Shown piece after piece: positions 19,613 to 27,200 of a DNA stretch of 64,000 bases. Under the pieces are notes generated by a model that did not search any database, was not told where the DNA came from, and saw only the letters and a list, made by a program, of their open reading frames with translations. Within the stretch, counting starts at the first letter, position 1. Each line of letters starts with the position of its first letter. Origin of the DNA: Streptomyces collinus (GTDB lineage: Bacteria > Actinomycetota > Actinomycetes > Streptomycetales > Streptomycetaceae); contig NZ_CP133771.1 in assembly GCF_031348265.1 (NCBI RefSeq), positions 1,674,001 through 1,738,000 on the forward strand. The letters are read 5' to 3'. The position numbers were made by a program, and so were the translations under genes.

Positions 19613-20733
19613 CAGATCTCCATCCCGAACGGCCGGGTGAACCGGACGTCACCCTCGACCATGTCTCGCATGTCCTCGACGTTGTGGCGGAACATCAGCA
19701 TCCGCTCGATGCCGAACCCGAAGGCGAACCCGCTGTACTTCTCCGGGTCGACGCCGCAGGCGGTCAGCACCTTGGGGTTGACCATGCCGCAGCCGCCGAG
19801 TTCGATCCAGCCCTCGCTGGAGCAGGTGCGGCAGGGCCGGTCGGGGTTGCCGACGGACTCGCCGCGGCAGACGTAGCACACCATGTCCATCTCGGCGGAC
19901 GGCTCGGTGAAGGGGAAGAAGTTGGGCCGCAGCCGGGTCTTCATGCCCTCACCGAACAGCGCCGTGACCATGTGGTCGAGGGTGCCCTTGAGATCGGCCA
20001 TGGTCAGGCCCTCGTCGACGGCGAGCAGCTCGACCTGGCGGAAGACGGGGGTGTGCGTGGCGTCCAGCTCGTCGGTGCGGTACACGACACCGGGGCAGAT
20101 CACGTAGACCGGCAGGTCGCGGTCGAGCAGCGAACGGATCTGCACGGGCGAGGTGTGGGTGCGCAGAACGACGCCGGAGTCGGAACCGCCGTCGGCGCTC
20201 TGCACGAAGAAGGTGTCCTGCTCGCCGCGGGCCGGGTGGTCCGGGCCGATGTTGAGGGCGTCGAAGTTGAACCACTCGGCCTCGACCTCGGGCCCCTCGG
20301 CGACCTCGTAGCCCATGGCCACGAACACGTCCTCGATGCGCTCCGACAGCGTGGTCAGCGGGTGCCGGGCGCCGGACGGTACGCGGTCGTACGGCAGCGT
20401 GACGTCCACCGCCTCCTCGACGAGCACGCGCGCGTCCCGCTCGGCCTCCAGTTCCACCTGGCGGGCCGCGAGGGCCTTGTTCACGGCGCCGCGGGCCTGG
20501 CCGACGCGCTTGCCGGCCTCGGCCTTGGCGTGCGGGGGCAGGGCGCCGATCTCGCGGTTGGCGAGGGCCAGCGGGGAGGCGGGGCCGGTCTGGGCGACCT
20601 TGGCCTCGTGGAGTGCTTCGAGGGAGTCCGCGGCGGCGAAGGCGGCGAGCGCCTCGTCCCGCATGCGCTCGATCTCTTCCGGTTTCAACGTCTCGACCTC
20701 GACCGGGTCGTACGACTTATTCGGTGCCGACAT
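19612..20733 (-). CDS. pheS: Phenylalanyl-tRNA synthetase alpha subunit
   Basis: Catalytic chain of PheRS. The 373-aa protein has an N-terminal coiled coil that grips tRNA (about 1-100), then the class II core: motif 1 region [28 protein letters not shown], motif 2 ([13 protein letters not shown] ... [19 protein letters not shown]) and motif 3 ([16 protein letters not shown]). The CYVCRGE...CRTC pair is a Cys-rich insert common in actinobacterial PheS. A TAGACT (-10-like, minus strand at 20826-20821) suggests a leader of about 85 bases before the ATG. Confidence 0.97.
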   Translation of the reverse strand: MSAPNKSYDPVEVETLKPEEIERMRDEALAAFAAADSLEALHEAKVAQTGPASPLALANREIGALPPHAKAEAGKRVGQARGAVNKALAARQVELEAERDARVLVEEAVDVTLPYDRVPSGARHPLTTLSERIEDVFVAMGYEVAEGPEVEAEWFNFDALNIGPDHPARGEQDTFFVQSADGGSDSGVVLRTHTSPVQIRSLLDRDLPVYVICPGVVYRTDELDATHTPVFRQVELLAVDEGLTMADLKGTLDHMVTALFGEGMKTRLRPNFFPFTEPSAEMDMVCYVCRGESVGNPDRPCRTCSSEGWIELGGCGMVNPKVLTACGVDPEKYSGFAFGFGIERMLMFRHNVEDMRDMVEGDVRFTRPFGMEI

Positions 20734-20860
20734 CTCTTCCCGTGCTTCCGATTGGCTGGCTGGAGGTCCCCGTCACCGACTCCGACGGCCGTCTACGGGA
20801 CACAAAGGTGCCAATGGCCGAGTCTAACGGGGTGGAGGTGGACGAATGCGCCCGTGGTCC

Positions 20861-22012
20861 TCAGGCGAGATACGCCGGAGCCGCCACGGGCAACGTAAAT
20901 CGGAACTCGGCGCCGGCGCCGGGGGCGCGGCCGACCGTGATGGTGCCGCCGTGGGCCTCGACGATGCCCTTGACGATGTAGAGACCGAGGCCCGTCCCGC
21001 CGCGCTTGCTGCCCCGCCAGAAGCGGGTGAAGACGCGGTTCATGGACTCCTCCGGGATGCCGGGCCCCTCGTCGCTCACCGTGACCGACGTGGCTGCGTT
21101 CTCGGCGTACTCGCCCTCGCGGAGGGACGCCGTGGCCGTGACGTCGATCGTGACAGTTCCCTCGCCGTGCCGCACGGCATTTTCCAGCAGGTTGCTGAGA
21201 ACCTGGTCGATCTTGTCGGGGTCGGCCCACAGATCGGGCAGCGGCTGCTGGACGCGCAGCAGGAACCGGTCGGCGGGCTGCCCGGCGGCGACGTAGGCCT
21301 GGATGTGCCGTCCGACGGCGGCGCCGATGTCGACGGGCTGGCGGCGCACCTCCAGGCGGCCGGAGTCGATCCGGGAGATGTCGAGCAGCTCGGCGATGAG
21401 CCGGGTGACCCGGTCGGCGTCGGCGTCGACGGTCTCCAGCATCAGCCGCTTCTGGTCGTCGGTGAAACGTTCCCACTTGGCGAGCAGCGTGGCGGTGAAG
21501 CCCTTGACGGAGGTCAGCGGGGAGCGCAGCTCATGGGCGACGGTGGCGATCAGCTCGGCATGGCTGCGTTCGGTGCGGCGGCGGGCCTCGGTGTCGCGCA
21601 GGGTGACGACCAGGCGCCTCAGGGGCCCGGTGGGCCGGGTGCGGACGTAGCGCGCGGAGACCAGCACCTCACGGCCGCCGGGCAGGAGCAGGTTGCGCTC
21701 GGGCTGTCCGACGCGGATGGCGAGGCCGCCGTACGGGTCGGTCAGCTGCCACCAGCGCCGGCCTTCCAGGTCCTCTAAGGGCAGGGCCTTCTCCAGCCGC
21801 TGCCCGAGGGCGTCCCGGGCGCGGACGGCGGTGATGCGCTCGGCGGCCGCGTTGAAGCAGATGACGTGGCCCTGCTCGTCGGCGACGACGAGCCCGTCGG
21901 GCAGGTGATCGGGGTCGATGCCGAGGCCTGCGGGATCACCGGGTGGCCGGGACGCGGCGGGCGGGCTCCCGGCGTCCTGGGCTCCCGGTGCGCTGCTCGT
22001 GCCGACGCTCAT
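20861..22012 (-). CDS. Orphan PAS-domain sensor histidine kinase
   Basis: A 383-aa soluble histidine kinase with no membrane segment. Residues about 33-135 are a PAS domain (HLPDGLVVADEQGHVICFNAAAERIT). The HisKA segment has the H box VAHELRSPLTSVKGF with the phospho-accepting His near residue 159. The ATPase domain has the N box (NLLENAVRHGEG), G1 (DEGPGIPEE) and G2 (GGTGLGLYIVKGI). No response regulator gene is nearby, so its partner must be elsewhere. It lies between the SpoU methyltransferase and pheS on the same strand, but gaps of 53 and 127 bases leave cotranscription uncertain. The signal is probably cytosolic or redox. Confidence 0.9.
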   Translation of the reverse strand: MSVGTSSAPGAQDAGSPPAASRPPGDPAGLGIDPDHLPDGLVVADEQGHVICFNAAAERITAVRARDALGQRLEKALPLEDLEGRRWWQLTDPYGGLAIRVGQPERNLLLPGGREVLVSARYVRTRPTGPLRRLVVTLRDTEARRRTERSHAELIATVAHELRSPLTSVKGFTATLLAKWERFTDDQKRLMLETVDADADRVTRLIAELLDISRIDSGRLEVRRQPVDIGAAVGRHIQAYVAAGQPADRFLLRVQQPLPDLWADPDKIDQVLSNLLENAVRHGEGTVTIDVTATASLREGEYAENAATSVTVSDEGPGIPEESMNRVFTRFWRGSKRGGTGLGLYIVKGIVEAHGGTITVGRAPGAGAEFRFTLPVAAPAYLA

Positions 22013-22065
22013 CCCCGTACCCCACCTCCAAGGCTCCGCAGAGGGGTCCTGAGCTGGTCACCCTA

Positions 22066-22926
<861 letters not shown>

Positions 22927-22955
22927 CCTGTTCGCTTTCTCGGTAGCTGCACAGC

Positions 22956-22987
22956 AGGACCCGCAGACCGTCCGGCCTGCGGGTCCT
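22956..22987 (-). terminator. Hairpin between rplT and the SpoU methyltransferase gene
   Basis: AGGACCCGCAG (22956-22966) pairs perfectly with CTGCGGGTCCT (22977-22987), an 11-bp stem with a 10-base loop, 26 bases past the rplT stop. It probably ends or attenuates infC operon transcription before the methyltransferase gene. Confidence 0.75.
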
Positions 22988-23013
22988 TCAGTTCACGTCG
23001 GCTCGGGCCGGCG

Positions 23014-23397
23014 TCACGCAGCCTTCGGCGCGTTCACGTCGCTCGGCAGCGCCTTCTGGGCGACCTCGACGAGGGCGGCGAACGCACCGGCGTCGTTGAC
23101 GGCCAGCTCGGCCAGGATCTTGCGGTCGACCTCGACGTTCGCGGCCTTCAGACCCTGGATGAAGCGGTTGTAGGTCATGCCGTTGGCGCGGGCAGCGGCG
23201 TTGATGCGCTGGATCCACAGCTGACGGAAGTCGCCCTTGCGCTTCTTGCGGTCGTTGTAGTTGTAGACCAGCGAGTGGGTGACCTGCTCCTTGGCCTTGC
23301 GGTACAGGCGCGAGCGCTGACCGCGGTAGCCGGAAGCCTGCTCGAGGATCGCCCGGCGCTTCTTGTGGGCGTTGACTGCCCGCTTGACGCGTGCCAC
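23014..23397 (-). CDS. rplT: Ribosomal protein bL20
   Basis: The 127-aa large-subunit protein bL20, needed early in 50S assembly. It starts [20 protein letters not shown] and carries [20 protein letters not shown] and [18 protein letters not shown], the expected family blocks, with a basic N-terminal extension. The start is GTG with AAGGAG 8 bases upstream. It is the third gene of infC-rpmI-rplT. In other bacteria bL20 represses this operon by binding its mRNA. Confidence 0.98.
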   Translation of the reverse strand: MARVKRAVNAHKKRRAILEQASGYRGQRSRLYRKAKEQVTHSLVYNYNDRKKRKGDFRQLWIQRINAAARANGMTYNRFIQGLKAANVEVDRKILAELAVNDAGAFAALVEVAQKALPSDVNAPKAA

Positions 23398-23495
23398 TTG
23401 TTAACTCCTTGTAGCGGGGCCGTGGGGGTGCTCACACGACCCGAAATCGATTGGGTCCCGGTCTGACGTGCGTCCGGCGCTCACGCGCCCGGACG

Positions 23496-23690
23496 TCACT
23501 TGCCGAGAAGCTTCTTGATCTTCGCGGCGTCGCCCGGGGCCATCTCGGCGTTGCCGGTGAGGCGACGCGTCACACGGGACGACTTGTGCTCGAGCAGGTG
23601 GCGCTTGCCGGCGCGCTCGCGCAGCACCTTGCCGGAGCCGGTGATCTTGAAGCGCTTGCTGGCACCGCTGTGCGACTTGTTCTTCGGCAT
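23496..23690 (-). CDS. rpmI: Ribosomal protein bL35
   Basis: The 64-aa large-subunit protein bL35 ([20 protein letters not shown] ... [13 protein letters not shown]), of normal family length. The ATG is preceded by GAGGAGA. Gaps of 107 bases to infC and 98 to rplT are long for a ribosomal operon. The first holds a large hairpin (23716-23755). Confidence 0.98.
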   Translation of the reverse strand: MPKNKSHSGASKRFKITGSGKVLRERAGKRHLLEHKSSRVTRRLTGNAEMAPGDAAKIKKLLGK

Positions 23691-23715
23691 AGCGCCGTAC
23701 TCTCCTCGTCGGTGG

Positions 23716-23755
23716 CGCTCCGGTGCCCGGTCGTGAAACCGGGCACGGTGGAGCG
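23716..23755 (-). promoter_or_regulatory. Intercistronic hairpin between infC and rpmI
   Basis: CGCTCCGGTGCCCGGT (23716-23731) pairs with ACCGGGCAC...GGAGCG (23738-23755) through about 15 base pairs with a 3-base bulge and a 6-base loop. It has no T tract and lies within an essential operon, so read-through must occur. It could be a bL20-binding mRNA site, an RNA-processing site or a partial attenuator; sequence alone cannot separate these. Confidence 0.5.
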
Positions 23756-23797
23756 TCGTCTTGTATCGGTTGCTTCCTGGGACTGGCGTCCCGGGAG

Positions 23798-24448
23798 TCA
23801 CGCCTCGGCGGGTTCCTCGGCGGGCTCTTCAGCCGGCGCCTCGTTCTCCGCGGCGTTCTGCGACTTGCCGGGGTTGGCCTTCGCTTCCGCCTTGCGGGCT
23901 TCCTGCGCCTGGCGAGCCTCGGCCATCGCCTCGGTCTTCTTCTTGTGCGGACCGAGAACCATGATCATGTTCCGGCCGTCCTGCTTCGGGTTCGACTCGA
24001 CGAAACCGAGGTCCTGGACGTCCTCCGCGAGACGCTGCAGCAGTCGGTAGCCCAGCTCGGGACGGGACTGCTCGCGACCACGGAACATGATCGTGATCTT
24101 GACCTTGTCGCCCTGCTTGAGGAACCGGACGACGTGACCCTTCTTGGTGTCATAGTCGTGCGGGTCGATCTTCGGCCGGAGCTTCATCTCCTTGATGACC
24201 GTGTGCGCCTGGTTCTTGCGCGCCTCACGGGCCTTCATGGCCGACTCGTACTTGAACTTCCCGTAGTCCATGAGCTTGCACACGGGCGGACGGGCGTTCG
24301 CCGCGACCTCGACCAGGTCCAGGTCGTACTCCTGCGCAAGCTCCAGTGCCTTGGCCAGGGGGACGATGCCCACCTGCTCGCCACTGGGACCGACAAGTCG
24401 CACCTCGGGAACGCGAATCCGGTCGTTGATGCGGGGCTCGGCGCTGAT
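23798..24448 (-). CDS. infC: Translation initiation factor IF-3, with an AUC start codon
   Basis: IF-3 binds the 30S subunit, keeps subunits apart and rejects non-canonical start codons. The 216-aa protein begins (I)[19 protein letters not shown], with the N-domain to about residue 80, the linker, and the C-domain ([23 protein letters not shown]). A disordered Ala/Glu/Lys-rich tail follows ([14 protein letters not shown]). The only start at the right distance from a strong Shine-Dalgarno (GAGGAGG, minus strand about 24451-24458) is ATC at 24448-24446. No ATG, GTG or TTG lies in frame between the Shine-Dalgarno and the conserved N-terminus. Rare AUU/AUC/AUA starts are known for infC and underlie autoregulation by IF-3. 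Confidence 0.93.
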   Translation of the reverse strand: MSAEPRINDRIRVPEVRLVGPSGEQVGIVPLAKALELAQEYDLDLVEVAANARPPVCKLMDYGKFKYESAMKAREARKNQAHTVIKEMKLRPKIDPHDYDTKKGHVVRFLKQGDKVKITIMFRGREQSRPELGYRLLQRLAEDVQDLGFVESNPKQDGRNMIMVLGPHKKKTEAMAEARQAQEARKAEAKANPGKSQNAAENEAPAEEPAEEPAEA

Positions 24449-24530
24449 GGATCCTCCTCGGTAGCACCACGCGACGGTCTGGCGGACGGCCGCGTAACGT
24501 CTGTGTTCGATAGACCAAACCGCGTCGAAG

Positions 24531-24601
24531 CAACAAAAATGCCCCGGACGATCCCAGGCGGGGCTCCTCGAACTACCGGAGCACCGCCGCGGGAAGCCGC
24601 G
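24531..24601 (-). promoter_or_regulatory. infC leader with intrinsic terminator (probable attenuator)
   Basis: In the direction of infC transcription the leader first forms CCGCGG-cttc-CCGCGG (24601-24586), then GCTCC...GGAGC (24582-24563), then GCCCCG...CGGGGC (24564-24541) followed directly by ATTTTTGTTG (24540-24531). That last unit is a textbook intrinsic terminator, rare in such GC-rich DNA, about 80 bases before the infC Shine-Dalgarno. The GGAGC arm overlaps the first bases of the terminator stem, so the two hairpins may compete. The surrounding 395-base gene-free stretch (24449-24843) also holds the divergent promoters of infC and the DUF1844 gene. Confidence 0.7.
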
Positions 24602-24843
24602 GGGCGCGCTTTCGGACGGATCACCGCCGCTTGGACGGGACCGCCTGACCGGTGACCCGCCGCCCTGAGGGTGATCGGGTGGGAGTTCGAAAGCCTCCAC
24701 TTGTGGGCCGGGCCCGCGAGCTGTGGGGCACACGTGTCCGACCGGTCGTTACACGAGGTTACCAGCATCGGCCAGGAACGGCCAATTGGGGCGAGCCGGG
24801 GTCACGTGGGGTTCGCCCGCTCGCTGCGCCTATCGTGTGGGGC

Positions 24844-25200
24844 ATGAGTGAGACCCCTCCTGAGTCCCCCGACTTCGACGCCATGGCCCGCGACATCGCC
24901 GAGGTCCCGGCGGTCGAGGTGATCGTGACGGTCGCCGTCAACCTGATGAGCGCCGCCGCCGTGAAGCTCGGTCTGACCGAGGAGGGCGAGAAGCACAAGG
25001 ACCTGGACGAGGCCCGCAAGCTGGTCCACGCCCTGGCCGGTCTGCTGGACGCCACGGCGACCGAGATCAGCTCCTTCCACGCGGCGCCCCTTCGCGACGG
25101 CCTGAAGTCGCTCCAGCTGGCGTTCCGCGAAGCGTCCCTCGTCCCGGACGAGCCGGGGCAGGGGCCGGGCGAGAAGTACACGGGCCCGGTCTACGGCTAG
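24844..25200 (+). CDS. DUF1844 protein
   Basis: A 118-aa acidic soluble protein of the DUF1844 family: the conserved core VEVIVTVAVNLMSAAAVKLGL (residues about 22-42), then DLDEARKLVHALAGLLDATA. It is commonly found divergent from infC in actinobacteria; the role is unknown. A TATCGT -10-like element (24831-24836) lies 7 bases before the ATG with no room for a Shine-Dalgarno, suggesting a leaderless mRNA. Confidence 0.9.
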   Translation: MSETPPESPDFDAMARDIAEVPAVEVIVTVAVNLMSAAAVKLGLTEEGEKHKDLDEARKLVHALAGLLDATATEISSFHAAPLRDGLKSLQLAFREASLVPDEPGQGPGEKYTGPVYG

Positions 25201-25220
25201 TCCGACGGTCGGCCCGCTCC

Positions 25221-25949
25221 TCAGCGTACGAACAGGGGCTCGCCCGGCGGCGTGACCTCGGCCGGCAGCAATGCCAGGTCGAGGCCGCGCACCAGGCGGG
25301 CCCTCAGTGTTTCGTCGGCGGCGAGCCGCTCCGCGACGGCCCGCGCGGCCTCGGCCGGTACCGCGGACGGGTCCAGCACCAGGGCGAGGGTGCCGTCGGC
25401 CTGTCCCGGCCCGAGGTGGGCTCGCACCACGGCGGGCTCGGCGGCCACGGCGTCCCGTACGGCTCCCACCACGACCGGGTCGGTGAGCGGGTCGGTGCTC
25501 GCGCGGCCCTCGGCGAGGGCGAGCAGCGCGGGACCCGTCAGCTCGAAGGGCACCGGCCCCGCGACGTCGAGCACGACCGTGTCCGCCTTCTCGTGCGCGG
25601 CGGCCTGGAGGGCCTGGTACAGCGGCACGGCGACGGGGCGGGCCGCCGGGTCCCAGCGGGCGAGGGAGTCCGTGGAGGTGAAGGCGGGCAGGGCCGTGCG
25701 GTCGCCGGCCTTCAGCGTGGGGACGGCCATGTCGCTGGTCTTCTCGCGGCGCAGTCCCTGCTCGTCCTCCTCGACCTCGCCGAGCACGGCCACGACGGGG
25801 ACGAGCAGCCGGGCGTTCTTGAGGGCGGCCAGGACCGGACCCACGGCGCTCCGGTCCGCGGACCAGGCGGTGAGAGCCGCGCTCAGCCGGGGGTCGGCTG
25901 AGCCGTCGTCGTCGGAGAAGCCGGAGTCCGGGATGTTCTTGTTCGCCAC
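25221..25949 (-). CDS. SseB-domain protein
   Basis: A 242-aa soluble protein. The N-terminal half is an SseB-type domain (NARLLVPVVAVLGEVEEDEQG ... LPAFTSTDSLARWDPAARPVAVPLYQALQAAA); the second half (about 150-242) is Ala/Leu-rich with a second weakly similar segment ending in LLPAEVTPPGEPLFVR. SseB domains occur in proteins of very different contexts, including type VII loci, but no secretion signal is seen here. The GTG start lies 40 bases upstream of the mycosin stop region, on the same strand, so the two could share a transcript with the mycosin operon. Confidence 0.85.
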   Translation of the reverse strand: MANKNIPDSGFSDDDGSADPRLSAALTAWSADRSAVGPVLAALKNARLLVPVVAVLGEVEEDEQGLRREKTSDMAVPTLKAGDRTALPAFTSTDSLARWDPAARPVAVPLYQALQAAAHEKADTVVLDVAGPVPFELTGPALLALAEGRASTDPLTDPVVVGAVRDAVAAEPAVVRAHLGPGQADGTLALVLDPSAVPAEAARAVAERLAADETLRARLVRGLDLALLPAEVTPPGEPLFVR

Positions 25950-25991
25950 GCGTCGACCCTATCGGCCGGGTGGTGGGCTCCCGGCAGTGGC

Positions 25992-27200
25992 TCAGAAGTC
26001 CGCACGGCCGGCACGGCGGCCGCGCCACAGGACGACCGCAGCGACCAGGAGGACGCCGCCGGCACCGCCCGCGAGGGGGGCGGCCCAGTCGGCGGGGCCG
26101 TCCCCGGAGGCGTCGGCGTCCGGTCCGCTGCCGAAGTACTTCGCGCCGTAGGACGCCGACTGCAGGTCCTCCGGCTTGAGGCGGCCGGCGGCCTCGATGG
26201 CGGCCGCCGGGTCGACGAAGCCGAAGCCGCGGGAGTCGTCGCGGCCCCCGGCCGGGGCGTTGCGGGCGGTGTCCTCCAGCAGCGACTTGATCTGGGCCGG
26301 GGCGAGACCGGGGTGGGCCGCCTTGACCAGGGCGGCGGCGCCGGAGACGAAGGCGGCGGCGGCGCTGGTGCCCCATCCCTCGTAGTACTTGTGGTCGGGG
26401 TCGGCGATGACGACGTCGACGCCGGGGGCGCTGACCGTGGCGTACCAGCGGCGGGTGGAGAAGGAGGCGCGGGTGCCGGCACGGTCGACGGCCGTGGCGG
26501 CGATGACGCCCGGGTAGGCGGCCGGGTACGAGATGTGGTCGCCCTTCTCACCGCCGTTGCCCGCGGAGGCGACGACGACCACGCCCTTCTTCAGGGCGTA
26601 CTGGATGGCCTGGTCCTCGCCGGGTTCGGGGTGCGCGGAGGCGGAGTCGTCGCCGAGGGAGAGGTTGATGACGTCGGCGCCGTGGTCGGCGGCCCAGCGG
26701 ATGCCCTCGGCGAGGGCGTTGCCGCGGGTGCTGCGGGCCTTGGCCCGGGAGGGGTCGCCGTCCTCCAGGATCACGCGGACCGGGAGGATCTTCGCCTCGG
26801 GCGCGATGCCGAGGACGCCGTCGGCGTCGCCGGGGCCGTGTCCGTGGCCGGCGATGATGCCGGCCATGGCGGTGCCGTGCCGGGCCCAGGCGCGGTCGCC
26901 GGGTTCGGCTCCGAAGCGGATCAGGTCCTTGCCGGGCAGGACGTTGCCGACCAGGTCGGGGTGATCCTCCTCGACGCCGGTGTCCAGGACGGCGACGGTG
27001 ACGCCGCGGCCCTTGGTGGTCTGCCAGGCCTGCTCGGTGTTCATGGCCTGCAAGGCCCACTGCTGGGCGCGGATGCCGTCGGCGTACGCGGTGGCGGCGG
27101 GGAGGAGGACGAGGCCGGCGGTGAGCAGGACGCCGAGGGCGGCGGCCCTCCTGGACGGCCTGCGCGGGCGTTTCCCGGCCGGGGGGTGCACGGCGGTCAC
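25992..27200 (-). CDS. Mycosin-like membrane-anchored subtilisin protease
   Basis: A 402-aa S8 serine protease with the mycosin layout: signal peptide (RRAAALGVLLTAGLVLLPAATAYA, to about residue 40), catalytic Asp in VLDTGVEEDHPDL, His in ARHGTAMAGIIAGHG, Asn in VVVASAGNGG, Ser in GWGTSAAAAFVSG, and a C-terminal membrane helix with basic tail (AGGVLLVAAVVLWRGRRAGR). MycP proteases belong to type VII (ESX) secretion systems, but no EsxA/EccC gene is nearby. Its GTG overlaps the stop of the upstream repeat-rich membrane protein (GTGA), so the two are translationally coupled. Confidence 0.9.
   Translation of the reverse strand: MTAVHPPAGKRPRRPSRRAAALGVLLTAGLVLLPAATAYADGIRAQQWALQAMNTEQAWQTTKGRGVTVAVLDTGVEEDHPDLVGNVLPGKDLIRFGAEPGDRAWARHGTAMAGIIAGHGHGPGDADGVLGIAPEAKILPVRVILEDGDPSRAKARSTRGNALAEGIRWAADHGADVINLSLGDDSASAHPEPGEDQAIQYALKKGVVVVASAGNGGEKGDHISYPAAYPGVIAATAVDRAGTRASFSTRRWYATVSAPGVDVVIADPDHKYYEGWGTSAAAAFVSGAAALVKAAHPGLAPAQIKSLLEDTARNAPAGGRDDSRGFGFVDPAAAIEAAGRLKPEDLQSASYGAKYFGSGPDADASGDGPADWAAPLAGGAGGVLLVAAVVLWRGRRAGRADF

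Noticed and set aside
20734..20860. Possible pheS leader peptide attenuator
   Set aside because: A modest GC stem can be drawn but I found no short frame rich in Phe codons and no T-rich terminator.
24449..24733. N-terminal extension of IF-3 by about 95 codons
   Set aside because: It would cross the leader terminator and Shine-Dalgarno, and its sequence has no IF-3 similarity.
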